DNA of 64,000 nt from Metamycoplasma subdolum (GTDB taxonomy: Bacteria; Bacillota_I; Bacilli_A; Mycoplasmatales; Metamycoplasmataceae): NCBI RefSeq assembly GCF_033546815.1, contig NZ_CP137846.1:372001-436000 (forward strand), written 5' to 3'. How positions within the stretch are numbered: position 1 is the stretch's first letter; the number at the start of each line of letters is the position of its first letter. Of the stretch, positions 17,049-28,180 are shown in pieces. Under the pieces are notes generated by a model that saw nothing but the letters and a program-made list of their open reading frames with translations, searched no databases and was not told the origin of the DNA. The translations under genes and the position numbers were made by a program.

Positions 17049-18364
17049 TGAAAAATATTGTTGCTATAATTGGCAAACCAAATGTCGGAAAATCAACTCT
17101 TTTTAATAAGATTATTAATAAAAGAAAATCAATTGTTTATGACACGCCAGGGGTTACTAGAGATAGAATATATGACAATGCTTCGTGAGCCGGTAAAAAT
17201 TTCAAGATCATTGATACAGGTGGAATAACGCTTGAAGAAGCAAGTTTTAAAGAACAAATAAAATTACAAGCAAAAATTGCTATTGAAGAAGCTAATGTAA
17301 TTATTTTCATAATCGATGGAAGAGAAGAAATTACAAGTGAAGATTATTTTGTTGCTCAACTTTTAAGAGAATCAAATAAACCTGTAATTTTAGCAGTAAA
17401 TAAAGTTGAAAATTCAAACTACAATTTTGATTCTTCAATTTATAGTTTAGGTTTCGCTGAAATCTATCCAATTTCTGCAATCCATGGAAATGGTGTCGGA
17501 AACTTACTTGATAAAGTGTTAGAAAAACTTAATTTCACAGAAAATGTTGAATCTTCTTTATTTAAATTAACACTCTTGGGAAAAACAAATGTTGGAAAGT
17601 CAACTCTCTTAAATACCTTGACTCATGAAAATCGTTCAATTGTAAGTGACATTGCAGGGACAACTCGTGATTCGGTTAGTTCAAAAATTAAAATTAACGG
17701 CGAAGAATTTGAAATTGTTGATACTGCTGGAATTAAAAGAAAATCAAAACTTTCAGATTCAATTGAACATTTTGCTTTGATGCGTGCTAATGATTCTATT
17801 GAAGAAGCAAATTTGGTACTTCTGATTTTAGACGCAAATGAAGAAATTAGTTTATTTCATCAAAATATAGTAGGAATTGCTTTTGAACTTAAAAAACCAA
17901 TTATTGTTGTAGTTAATAAATGAGACTTAATCCAAAAAGATGAAAAAACAATGGATGAGTATAAAAAGAATTTGAAAAAGAAACTTAAATTTATTGATTG
18001 ATCACCAATTTGTTTTATATCAGCAAAGGAAAATTTAAGAATTAATAAACTAACTGACGCTATTTTTAAAGTTAAAGAAAATATTAGTCGTAAAATACCA
18101 ACTAATGCTTTAAATAATTTAATTATGAACGCTCAAATGATGAGGCCAGCATCATCTATAAAAGGCAGAAGACTGACAATTGCGTTTGCAAAACAAGTTG
18201 AAAGCAGGATTCCAACATTTATAATGTTTGTAAATGATAAAAATTTAGCTCACTTTACTTATTTAAGATATATTGAAAATCAAATTAGACAAAATTGAGA
18301 TTTTTCAGGTGTTCCAATTGAGATAGTGGTTAAAAATAAAAACAAAAAAGAGGGGGATGATTAA
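17048..18364 (+). CDS. der: Ribosome biogenesis GTPase Der (EngA)
   Basis: A 438-residue protein with two GTPase domains in tandem, the hallmark of Der. The first P-loop is Gly-Lys-Pro-Asn-Val-Gly-Lys-Ser (9-16) with Asp-Thr-Gly-Gly near 58-61. The second is Gly-Lys-Thr-Asn-Val-Gly-Lys-Ser near 178-185 with Asp-Thr-Ala-Gly near 225-228 and Asn-Lys-Trp-Asp near 291-294. A C-terminal KH-like domain follows. It acts in 50S subunit assembly. The first domain has Asn-Lys-Val-Glu near 118-121 where Asn-Lys-x-Asp is usual. It overlaps cmk by one base. Confidence 0.97.
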
Positions 18365-18365
18365 C

Positions 18366-19355
18366 ATGAATAAAAAAATTTTAGTGATTGGTTCGGGTGC
18401 AATGGGAACCGCATGTGCAAACATTTTAGTAGATAATAAACAAGAAGTTTTAATTTATGGTGTTTGCGAAAAAGAAATTAATGAATTAAGAGAAGGAAAA
18501 AATCTAACTTATTTTGATGAAAAAACTAAACTTAATAAATTTGATACAACCTTAAATTTAAAAGAAGCTTTAAAAGACGTAAGATATATTCTCTTAGCCG
18601 TTCCTTCAAAATTTATTCCTGATGTAGTTAGTGAAATAAAAAAATACGTTCAAAACAAAGTTTTGTTAATTAATGTGGCTAAAGGTTTTTGACCAAATGA
18701 AACCAAAACAGTGCATACAAAACTTGATGAAATTAGCAAAAAATTTGAACTTTTTGAAGGAGTAGTTTCATTAATGGGCCCTTCTTTTGCGTCAGAAATT
18801 GTAAATAGAAAAATCACATTTATTGACGCTGTTAGTCATTCATTAAAATTTGCTCAGGAGGTACAAAAACTTTTCTCAAATGAATACTTAAGAGTTTATA
18901 CTCAAGATGACATAATCGGTGCTGAAGTAGGAGCCATTTATAAGAATATGTTAGCCATTGCTTCAGGATTAATTGTCGCCCTTGGTTATAACATAAACAC
19001 TCAAGCAGCACTACTAACTCGTGGGTTTAAAGAGATGAAAAGATACTGTAAATTTGTTGGCGGAAAGATTGAAACCTTAAGCGGTTTGACAGGGCTTGGC
19101 GACTTAATTTTAACCGCACTCAGCGATAAATCTAGAAACTATAAATTTGGCTTAAATTTCTTCAAAGATAGCGAAAATAAGAACAATATTACAGTGGAAG
19201 GAATCAACTCAATTAAGACAATTTATGAGAATTATGTGGTCACCAATAAACTCAACTTACCCATAATAGATGCCTTATATAAAGCAGTTTTTTTAAAAAA
19301 AGAACCCGAAAATATAATAAAAATTTTGATGAAAAGACCTTTAATTAAAGAATAA
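18366..19355 (+). CDS. gpsA: Glycerol-3-phosphate dehydrogenase [NAD(P)+]
   Basis: A 329-residue product. The ATG at 18366 sits nine bases after GAGGGGG; another in-frame ATG at 18357 directly abuts that site and is less likely. The nucleotide-binding Gly-Ser-Gly-Ala-Met-Gly-Thr-Ala lies near residues 8-15. The catalytic Lys region (Gly-Ala-Ile-Tyr-Lys-Asn near 188-193) and the Gly-Leu-Thr-Gly-Leu-Gly-Asp motif near 238-244 are present. It interconverts dihydroxyacetone phosphate and glycerol 3-phosphate for phospholipid synthesis. It follows der by one base. Confidence 0.96.
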
Positions 19356-19411
19356 TTAAAAAAAATTAATTTAATTAGTTAAAATAAAAACTAGAAAGGT
19401 AGTTTATATAC

Positions 19412-19690
19412 ATGAATAAAAGAGAAATGATCGTGAGAACAAGTGAAAAACTTGATGTTCCACAAGTAATGGTTGAAGCTATTTGAGATCAATGTGAAAA
19501 AGAAATAATTGAAACTCTTGCTTCAGGAGAAAAAGTTGCTATTTCTGGATTCGGCACATTTACAATAAATCAAAAAGATGAAAAACAAAGAATCAACTAC
19601 TTTACTAAAGAAAGAATTATTGTACCTGCTAAAACTGAACCAAAATTCAAATTTTCAGATGTATTCAAAGCTCAAATTAATAGATACTAA
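19412..19690 (+). CDS. hup: HU-family DNA-binding protein
   Basis: The product has 92 residues, the normal size of HU, with one TGA Trp. The family core Ser-Gly-Phe-Gly-Thr-Phe lies near residues 45-50, after a helical N terminus. The DNA-binding arm region is shorter in basic residues than in classical HU and lacks the usual Arg-Asn-Pro tip, reading Val-Pro-Ala-Lys near 71-74. It probably bends and packages DNA. AGAAAGG lies 12 bases before the start. Its stop overlaps the convergent recU stop. Confidence 0.9.
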
Positions 19691-20193
19691 TTAAGCATTG
19701 AAAGATAATCAATTACACCTGGAAAATTTAAAGGAACTATTTTACCAATTAACCTAGCCTCCTCATTTGAGAGGCTTTTTCTTTTTAAAAAATGCTTTTT
19801 AAAATCTGCGTGATTAATCAAAATAAATTCATTAGTTAATTTATAGAAAAGAATTCAAAAAGCTACGCCATCAAACTTCATAACTAAATCTAAATATTCA
19901 AACTGATGTTCACGAATACTATGTTTAGGTAGCTTATTTTCCTCAGTGCTTTTGCATTCAAAAGCTATAAACTTGCCTCTATAAACTCCATAATAATCAA
20001 CATTGCTTTTTCCAATTATAAAAGCATCTCTTGTCTTAAGTTGCTTTTTTTCAACATTAACCGCTTTAAATTTAATATCAAGATTTTTCTTATGAATAAG
20101 GGCGACTTTATTAATAAGATAAAATGCATTAGTATCATTAATTATTTTTTCAAGCAACATTCCTCTATTTTTAGTATTGTAATTTATTTCCAT
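19687..20193 (-). pseudogene. recU: Holliday junction resolvase RecU, frameshifted near the C terminus
   Basis: The frame from 20193 encodes a clear RecU: Asn-Arg-Gly-Met-Leu-Leu-Glu near residues 9-15, and Asn-Val-Asp-Tyr-Tyr-Gly near 65-70 with Phe-Glu-Cys-Lys-Ser-Thr near 79-84, supplying the catalytic Asp, Glu and Lys. It runs to TAA at 19786. The expected C-terminal tail continues in another frame through Ile-Val-Pro-Leu-Asn-Phe-Pro-Gly-Val-Ile-Asp-Tyr to TAG at 19687-19689. Adding one base in the A/T runs at about 19788-19804 restores a protein of about 168 residues. RecU cuts Holliday junctions and helps RecA. The catalytic part is intact, so a shortened enzyme or a sequencing error is possible. 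Confidence 0.8.
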
Positions 20194-20287
20194 ATATTCA
20201 TTTTATTAAAAAACTTTCACAAAGTTTTCCTAAAGTTTTCTCGAATTTTTCCATTTTAAAGAAAATAAAAAGTGGAGTGTTTCCACT

Positions 20288-22165
20288 TTAATCTATAAGA
20301 AGTTTATCAACTAGTTCATTATTCTTTTCACTATTTTGAATAATTCAATTTGACAAATCCGCAACCATAATCATTGCTACTACATCATTGTGACAATATT
20401 TTCTGAGGTTTTTGCAAATATCTTCTCACTCTAAATTACCTATTTTATTTTGTGCTCTTGCTTGTGCAATTTCCATTGCCATTGAGCCATTTTGAACTTC
20501 AAGTTCATTGTATGGTGTAATTTCATGTTTAAGTTTTAGTTTAGAAGCATGAACAAATTTTTCAAGTAATTTAATTGAACTTTTTCCACCTAAAAATCCA
20601 AGATTGATTACCGGTTTTTTAATAAGTTGTGGCGAAGAGTTAACATATAGTTTATGCAAATCCGCCATTTTTTTAATAATTTCTTTACCTTTTGTTTCAA
20701 TTTCAAGATATTCTTCTGTTGTAAAATCATTAGTTTTATCTTCAGCATAACATTTTAAAGTTTCAAGCATTTCTTTTATTCTTGTTTTTTCATATCCTTG
20801 ATTATAAACTACATAATAATCAACATCTTTTTTATAGATATCATTAATGATTTTTACAATAGTTTTATAAGAATAATTTAACGGGTCGTATACAAAATCT
20901 TCACTCACATTTTTTACAACATTTTTTCTATAAGTTGTAATTATTGAAAGTTGAGAAATTACTTGCCTTCAAGCTGGCAAATAATCAATAATTGGTCATG
21001 TTAATTGAAAACCTTCAAAGTCGAATCAAGCAATGTTTTTTTCTTCATAATTTAATACATCCAAAGCTTTAAAAAAATCAATTAAATCTTCAGATTTTTT
21101 TTCTAATTTTTGACTAATTAAAAACTTATTTCAAAGGTTATTATTAAAGTAAATATTTTTTAAATTATTGCTTGGGTTATAGAAAGCTAAAATATTGTTT
21201 ATTAGTTGTTGATTTTTGGTTGTTTTTTCATCATAAATAATTTTAAAAATCTTCTTGCCTCAAGATTTTTTTTGAGAATATAGTTTATTTCTTCAAGCTT
21301 CTAAAAGTCTGTTGCAAAGTTTGCTTTCAAATGGTTTTTCTTTGAAGTAAATTTTTAAAAATTCTTGGTCAATTTCATTATTTTTTTCTCAGTTTTTTTC
21401 ATCATTAATAGATCTTAAAAAATGATCAAAACTTCAAATAAATTTTTCTTTTTTTCCGAAAATTTCTTGCAAACTTTTATTACCAAAAATAACATCATTA
21501 AAAATGGGAAATTCGTTTTCTAAATTTTCGCCATCAATGTTAATATTTCCTTTGGTTTTTTTATTAACACCACGATTAACTTTTTCAAAACTAACTAGGT
21601 TTTTTCTTGCCTTTTTGACTTCAAATTGTTTAAACATGTAAAGGTAATAATTCGAAATTTTTACTCCAGATTTTAAAATGACTTGACCTTGGAAATATGC
21701 TTGGATAATTTGTTTATTATTTTGCATTTTAGAAATTGTATTATTGGCAAATGAATGATCAATTTTTGAATAATAAAGAGGGGCAACTACTACATTTTTA
21801 TACTCAAATGTTGGATTAATTATTACATCGATTTTAGGATTTTTTATTGCTTCTTTTGTTTGTAAGATTTTATTTTCTTTGGTTTCTTTTAAACTTATAA
21901 TTTCAACATTGTAATTTTTAAATTCATTTAAAATAAAATTTTGAATTTCTTGGCTAATAGCATCAAGATTTGCCTTAACATAACTAATTGTAGGTCTTTC
22001 GCCTTCATCATCTTCATCAAATAACGTTTCACCAATTTCACTATTTTCAAGAGCAACTTTGTCTGTTTCATCAAGATTAAAATGATCTAAATTAAAAATA
22101 AAATATGGGTCGATTTGACATGCAATTGCAAAATGATTAAAATTAAAGTATTTTGGTTTTTCCAT
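20288..22165 (-). CDS. DUF2779-type protein (putative nuclease with RNase H-like domain)
   Basis: A 625-residue protein read through many TGA Trp codons. The C-terminal half matches DUF2779: an Asp-Phe-Glu-Gly-Phe motif near residue 380 (a typical first RNase H-like metal site), Tyr-Asn-Gln-Gly-Tyr-Glu-Lys-Thr-Arg near 457-465, and Ser-Ile-Lys-Leu-Leu near 536. The N-terminal half resembles a worn Cas4/RecB-like nuclease region (Lys-Ile-Asp-Val-Ile near 112). The start overlaps the stop of the upstream nuclease gene (TAATG). It is the third gene of an operon with an XRE/ImmA-like protein. DNA defence or repair is plausible but not shown. Confidence 0.8.
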
Positions 22166-23040
22166 TATTTGAATTTTCCTTCACTTACTCATTTATTAAG
22201 TAAAGCTTCATATTCATTTTGGTTTTTGCATTTTAAAAAATCAAGCAAGTCTTTGTCACGTGCTTCTTTTCAAATTGGACTTTCGCCTTTTTCAGTAAAG
22301 TGATTATATCAATCTTGACATTTTTGCATATCGTCTTTTAGTTGAGGTAAATTAACATAAATCTTTTTAGTTTTTAATCTTCTATCTTCAAGTCTAACAT
22401 TTTCAGGCTGAATATAATCTTCTTCTTCTAAGAAAAGACATGAAATTAAAAATCTAAGTTCATTATCCTTGGGTTCTTTTTTATGTTTTTTTAAAAAATT
22501 TAGATAAGTATAAAGACTTGCTTGCTTTCCATAAGAAACTGGGACTAAATTGTCTTCTCATTCATTTATTTTTTTAATTCCAGCAGTTTTAATTTCGATA
22601 ATTAAATCTTCATCTTCAACATATCCATCAGGAAGACCGCCAAAAAGAGAAGATGTATCTTTAAAATAATCATATTGATATTCTGTCGCATCAAATCTTT
22701 GAATTTCTCACCTTTTTGCTTTTGAAATTTTTTCTAAAATTTTGCCTTCTAAAACTTTCCCAGCATTAACATATTTTTCGTCAAGCATGGGCATGCCGAT
22801 TTTGCAAAGTTTAGCAAAAGCAGCAAAAGGACTTTTAAAACTATCAGTTTCAAGTATTTCGCCTAAATAAGTTCCAGTAATTTTTCCAAAACCAAAACTA
22901 CCTTTGTTTTCCAAAAGGTATTTATGAAATTTGGGGGTTAAAATTAGGGTTTTGGTTTCATTATTTAATAAATAATCTTGCACATTGTAGAATCTACGTT
23001 TTTTAAGTAGTTCGTTTTTTCTTGCTTCCGTAGTGCTCAT
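22165..23040 (-). CDS. Putative PD-(D/E)xK nuclease
   Basis: A 291-residue protein read through several TGA Trp codons. Near residues 135-150 it has Gly-Leu-Pro-Asp-Gly-Tyr followed by Leu-Ile-Ile-Glu-Ile-Lys-Thr-Ala, the spacing of a PD-(D/E)xK nuclease core as in phage YqaJ/lambda exonuclease and Cas4 types. From memory it resembles the mollicute family annotated as MAGa7180-type putative nuclease. The gene begins one base after the upstream HTH-peptidase gene and overlaps the DUF2779 gene by one base, so all three should be made together. Confidence 0.8.
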
Positions 23041-24141
23041 TTATTTCAAAACCTCTGTATCCTTTAGGATACTTTCAAGTTCTTTGTCTTCAAAACGAAC
23101 GTATTCATAACGTTCTTGCAATACGCTTCAAATATAACTTGTGTCAATATTTGGATCTTTTTCAACAACTTTTCGATGTGTTTCATAAGCATTAATTGCA
23201 TCATAAATTGCACGATAGTTTGTAGGATTTTCTTTTTCTCAATCACGATATACATCAATAACTTTTTGATCAATTTCTTCTTCAGTTAAGTTATTATGAA
23301 AACAGTGAATTAATTCATGTAAAAGTGAGAAAAAGATATAACTTTCTGAATGGTACATGTCAGATAAAAATACATATCTTTTTCCACCTTTTTTTAAGGT
23401 AATCGCTCTAATAGAACTACCTTCAATAAAAGGTTTAGTAACTAAAATTATTCCTTTGTGCATTAAATATTTTTTAATATTTTGTATTTTCTTGTGAAAG
23501 TCGAAAGTTGATGTCATCATGTTTAAAACTTTTTTAAGCACCGCTTCAAAAAGTCCAGTTCTGAAAACTCCAAGATTTTCTTTGTCATAATGAACTGAAA
23601 GTTCACAGAATCTAATTCAAATATATGAATTAGCTTTGTTGTGATATTTTTTAGTTTCGGCTAAAATATGTTCTTCTAAATATTGACGATAATCAGGAAG
23701 TTCTGTTACTCCATAAAACTTTTTAAGTTTCATAAGCTTGATGTGGTTTTCCATATCTGGAGTTATTTTTGCTCCAAAACCAACAGCAAGTTCTGGATGA
23801 TCAATTATAAAATTAAGTCCAAAACTTTTCATTTGTTCTTCAATATTTGGATTGTTTCTTACGCTTCTTAAATTACTATATGTATAGTAAAGCTTGGTTA
23901 AAATTCCAGTTTCTAATCTAAAAGCATATTCAAGTCCTTCTAAAACTGAAACCGAAACATCAATTACTTCATCATTCAAAATTGAATTAATATGTTTTAC
24001 AGAAAGTCCTAGTCTTAATGCTAGTTCTTTTTGTGTCATTTCGTATTTTTCTAAATAGAATTTTAACTTATCTGCAAAAGTATCATTTCTATTTTCAACC
24101 TTTTCAACATCAGGTAATTTTTCGTCTATTATGTTTGCCAT
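23041..24141 (-). CDS. XRE HTH and ImmA/IrrE-like metallopeptidase fusion
   Basis: The product has 366 residues. Residues 25-75 form an XRE helix-turn-helix (Met-Thr-Gln-Lys-Glu-Leu-Ala, then Ser-Val-Lys-His-Ile-Asn-Ser-Ile-Leu-Asn). Near residues 275-283 lies His-Glu-Leu-Ile-His, the zinc site of ImmA/IrrE peptidases. In phage and toxin systems such proteins cleave a repressor to switch on neighbouring genes. Here repressor and peptidase parts share one chain and lead an operon with a nuclease and a DUF2779 protein. AGGGGG six bases before the ATG gives strong initiation. An inverted repeat at the promoter is a likely self-control site. Confidence 0.85.
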
Positions 24142-24161
24142 TTTTCCCCCTAAAAACTCAA

Positions 24162-24188
24162 ATTCATAAAGCGTTTATGAATATTATA
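24162..24188 (-). promoter_or_regulatory. Promoter and operator of the XRE-peptidase/nuclease operon
   Basis: On the minus strand TATAAT occupies 24188-24183. Directly downstream, over the expected transcription start, lies the perfect inverted repeat ATTCATAAA-gcg-TTTATGAAT (24162-24182). A repressor bound there would block transcription; the XRE domain of the first gene is the obvious candidate. Confidence 0.65.
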
Positions 24189-24370
24189 ACAAGTTTTTAT
24201 AACCATAAGTTAATAAAATTGATTTGAATTTTTTTTAATTTTTGACAATAAGGGCAATATTTGCATTTTTAAGGAGAATATTAGTATTTTTTTTGTTGGT
24301 TCGCTTTATTTAGAAAAAAGTTTCAATTACTTTTAATTCTATTTTTTTTGTTAAGTTTTTAGGATAAAGT

Positions 24371-24401
24371 GGAAGAAAAAAAACTGGAGTTTTACCTCCA
24401 G
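24371..24401. terminator. Terminator of the DUF885 lipoprotein gene
   Basis: CTGGAG (24384-24389) pairs with CTCCAG (24396-24401). On the minus strand the stem is followed by eight T bases. The gap 24142-24438 otherwise holds only the operon promoter. Confidence 0.85.
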
Positions 24402-24438
24402 AATTTTTTCAAATTTTTGTAAGTTTTAATTAACTTAT

Positions 24439-27171
24439 TTATTTAATGTCATAAGCTGCTTTAATAACTGTTACTAATGTTTGCATTGGTAATGCTGAGT
24501 TTCTTAGCAAGTAGTCAAAGAATTCATGAATTCTTGCATGTTCAACTTCACTGCCTGAAGTACCAGTTGTTTTAGCATTAATGAATTGTTCTCTAGTTAA
24601 TCCAAGTTTTGTATAAACTTGTTGGTATAGATCAAGCATAACTTCTTTACCTGAGTTGTATGAAGTAGCTTGTCCAGCACAGTTAAAGTATCTCTTAGAT
24701 TCAGAGGTAATGTCACCAATACCTAAAGCAGAATTTTTTGTCATGTATTGACGTACATCCTTAATTGATGCACCAACTGAAAGTTCAGTGTTACCTGCAC
24801 CTTCTCCATGAATTGCAGTATCAACTGCTAAACGCATGTTACGTAGTTGTGCTTCGTTTAATGCACCAAAGTATTGAAGTAAGTTAGTTAATTTAACAGC
24901 TGCTAGAGCTTGTTTCTTTTCTTCAGTGTATTTTGATTTACTATTTACTTTTGTTCAGTAAACTCCACCATGAAGTTTCTTGATTTGATCAATCATTTCT
25001 GCTGTAATCTTGCTTTCATCAGTTGTTGTAAAGAAGTTTGTAATACCACCTTTTGATAATGAGAAGTCTTTTGGTGCTGCATAAACGTCAGTGCTTTCGT
25101 AGTTAGGAGTTCCATAGTATCCAGCTTCGATACCAAATCATTCCATAAATAGAGCTCATCCTTCAGTATATGCTGTATAGTCAAATGTGCTTGCACCTAA
25201 ACTCTTACCATTAACTTGTGCTAAGTGTTGTGAAGCGTAAGCTAATTGGTTGTGGTGTCCCATCATTGATTCGTGGTTTGCAAATGAAGTTACTGATCAT
25301 TTTGGTAGTGAGTAGTAAGGGTCAACGTTGAATTGGAATTTCTTGCTTGAGAAGTTGTATGCTCCAACCCCTTGGAAGTCACGTTCTGTGTATTTGTAGG
25401 TGTCAATTTCAAAGTCAACAATTTCTTTTCCAAAGAATTTTTTACCGAAACTTTGGGTAGAGTCTTTGAATTGTTTGTAAGCTTTGAAAGCTTCCATTGC
25501 ACCAAATCAGAATTGTTCATTTGTGATTGAACCATAAGCTTTATCTTTCATTGAAGCTTCTAATAAAATGTCGTATCCGTATTTAGTTAATTCAGTACGT
25601 CCAAATTTTAATTTTTCGCTTGTCTTAAGTTCATCTTTGATTTCACTACTGTAGTAAGATGCTTCTTCACGTCCAAAGAAAAAGTCTTCAGCATTTAGTC
25701 ATTTTACGAAAGCGTCATAATCGATTTTGCCATCGGCTTTACGAATTATAACTTCAATATCATTTTTAGGGTTAGCTCCAACTCCGTCATCGTCGTATTT
25801 AATGGTTTCTTTTCATTCACCTGTCTCACCAACAATTAGTTTTGCTGCTTCTTCAGCAACTTTAATCATGTTGTCTTTTGCTTTTGTTGTTGAATTGTGA
25901 CCTTTGTCAAACACTTCTTTTGGTGTTAAATCACTGGTTGTAACCATTTTTAGAAGTTGGTTGTAAATTTGTTTACCAGTAATTCCACCAGATTTTCCTG
26001 GAATGTAAGCAATACCAGCATTCTTTTGTTCTAAGTCTTTTTGAGTTAAACCTAAACCATAAATTGAAACTTGGGTTTTGTCTTTTTTGGTTACAACGAT
26101 TGTATTTTCTTTTTCACTAATACTATTAGTTTTAAATAGTTTTAGTTCAGCTAAGTCTTCACCTTTACCAAAGGTTGATGCGTTGTAATATGTTGTTGCA
26201 TATTCAGTGTAGAATTTGTTGATTCAGTCAACTGCAGTTCATTCAGTTTCTGGTTTTGTGGTTAAGCCAATTAAGTCTTTAACACTAATTTCGGTTTTGC
26301 CACTATCTTCAGCAAATTCAAGTAGTTTTTTTCCATAAAGTTCTTGTAAAACAACCTTCATGTTGTTCTTAATATGAATTTTTGAAACTACTAAGTTTTG
26401 ATCAATAGCCTCTTTCATTCTAGCTAATCAACCTTTAGCTTTAGCTTCTTGTACTTTAGCATCTTCTGGGTCAATCATTGTTATTCCTGCGTTGTCAGAT
26501 GCGGCTTTAGTTAAAACAATGTTTCCGTAGAATGAGTTACCTGCATAAGTATTTGATGGTCCTCATTCAAATGATGCAAATAGGTAAGCAAGACCATTTA
26601 AGTGATTTCCTTTTTCAATTTCTCAGTTGTATGATAAACCATTAATTCATGCTAGTAAGTCTGAATTAATTTTTGCTTTTCCAAATACTGAAAGTTCTTT
26701 AATAACTCCATCTAGAATTTCTGCATAAGCAGTTGATGTTTCTTTTGATGGTCAATATAAGTCAGTAAATTTCTTTTCTTCAACTTTCTTTGCAAGTCCA
26801 TCACGGGTTGCTAAAATATAATCTGCAATTAAGTTTGTGTATTTAGCATCACTAAATTGAGTTTCAGCGTCAGCAATTTTCTTTTCAAGTTCTTCTTTTT
26901 TCTTCTTTTCTTCTTCAAGTTTTGCTTTGTTTGCTTCTTCATCTTGGTGAGCAGCAATTTTTGCTTCTAAATCTTTAATTGTTGCAAGGCTTGTTACAAG
27001 ATCAGCACGATCTTTTAAGGTACCTGTTACCAAATTGTCAAAATTTTTCTTGTCTTCTGGACTTGGTGTTGGAGGTTTTTTACCTTCACAGTTGCAACTA
27101 ATTGCCATTAATGGTGTTGATAATAATAAAGATGTTGGAAGTAAACTTAATCAAATTTTAGATTTTTTCAT
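24439..27171 (-). CDS. DUF885-type lipoprotein, putative surface metallopeptidase
   Basis: A 910-residue product read through many TGA Trp codons. The signal peptide (residues 1-25) ends in Met-Ala-Ile-Ser-Cys, a lipobox. A Lys/Glu-rich coiled region spans about 65-115. The C-terminal 300 residues match DUF885: Asn-His-Glu-Ser-Met-Met-Gly-His-His near 627-635, Thr-Ala-Tyr-Thr-Glu-Gly-Trp-Ala-Leu near 662-670, Leu-Arg-Asn-Met-Arg-Leu-Ala-Val-Asp-Thr-Ala-Ile-His near 773, and Gly-Gln-Ala-Thr-Ser-Tyr near 833. The His and Glu residues resemble a zinc peptidase site. It would sit on the outer membrane face and could digest host peptides. It stands alone with its own terminator. Confidence 0.85.
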
Positions 27172-27201
27172 TTTTTAAATTAAAATTCTCCTTCAATTTC
27201 C

Positions 27202-27264
27202 GTCTTAAAAAAGACTAAATTTTGCTAGTAAAAAAATAACTTATCAAAATTTTTTTTGACTAGC
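27202..27264 (-). promoter_or_regulatory. Hairpins in the 5' leader of the DUF885 gene
   Basis: GCTAGT (27224-27229) plus an A run pairs with a T run plus ACTAGC (27259-27264), giving a long hairpin. A short stem GTCTT/AAGAC lies at 27202-27215. Both are 30-95 bases upstream of the start codon. No known riboswitch is recognised. Confidence 0.4.
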
Positions 27265-27463
27265 ATTCACTCTCTACATTGGAAATATTTAAATGTATAG
27301 AGTAATATAATTATATTATTAAAATAATGAACTTTACTTAGTAAGTTCTAATTTACCCTTTATTAAAGTAAAATTTCAAAAAAAGATAGATTTTTTAATG
27401 TAGATTTTTGTTTTTTTTGTAATTTTTTTGTAATTAAAAAAATATTATTGATTATTATATTGT

Positions 27464-28180
27464 TTACTCAATGACTTTAGTCAAAGTTAAATCAAGCAGA
27501 ACATCTGCACCAGAATTTTTAGAAAGATTTTCAGTATTAGTTTCTCAAGAAATATCTATAAAATTTTTTGACTGTGGACTTTTATCTAAAGTAATCTTCA
27601 TAAAAGAAGTTGTAACACACATTGTTTGTTCTTTTGTTTTAATATAATAAGCAGCAAAACCTATGCAAAGTTCTTTTGTTTTTTTGTCAAAGTCAAATTT
27701 TTTTGCATTAATCGCTGTATGCTCTTTTCGCACCTCAAAATTACTTATTTGAGTTTTTCAATCTTCTGTGATTTCTGAAATCAATCCAATTTCTTTAGCA
27801 ATTTCTTTTGTCATTAACAACGCTATTACATTGTTATCGCTATTTGTATATATTGTTTTAAATTTTTCTTCATAAATGGGATTTTTAACCGTAAGAATAT
27901 CAAAAACTAAATATTCATTATAATGATTTAAAATCTTTGAAAGTTTTCCAACCACAAACTTGCATGAAAAATTCTTGAATTTTACATCAGATTCATTTAC
28001 TGGTGGTGCATATAATTTATTTACTTTTGCATCATATTCTCAGATTTTTTCTCCAACCTCTTCATTTGCCAATTTTTCCATTTTAAGTAAATTTGAATGA
28101 TAGCAAGAGCTTGAAATTAAAGCAGTTGTGGGTAAAGAAAGTGAAATTATTAGTAAAGATTTCAATATTTTTTTTAACAT
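27464..28180 (-). CDS. Lipoprotein of the peptidase-linked family, module 1
   Basis: A 238-residue protein. The signal peptide ends near residue 26 at Ile-Ser-Ser-Ser-Cys. The family marks follow: Lys-Ile-Trp-Glu-Tyr-Asp-Ala near 46-52, Tyr-Asn-Glu-Tyr-Leu-Val-Phe-Asp-Ile, and Lys-Glu-Ile-Ala-Lys-Glu-Ile-Gly-Leu near 123-131. The ATG lies inside the end of the upstream peptidase gene (7-base overlap), so translation is coupled. It would be anchored outside the membrane. Six paralogues lie in this window. Function is unknown; association with a cysteine peptidase suggests a role in protein capture or inhibition. Confidence 0.85.
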
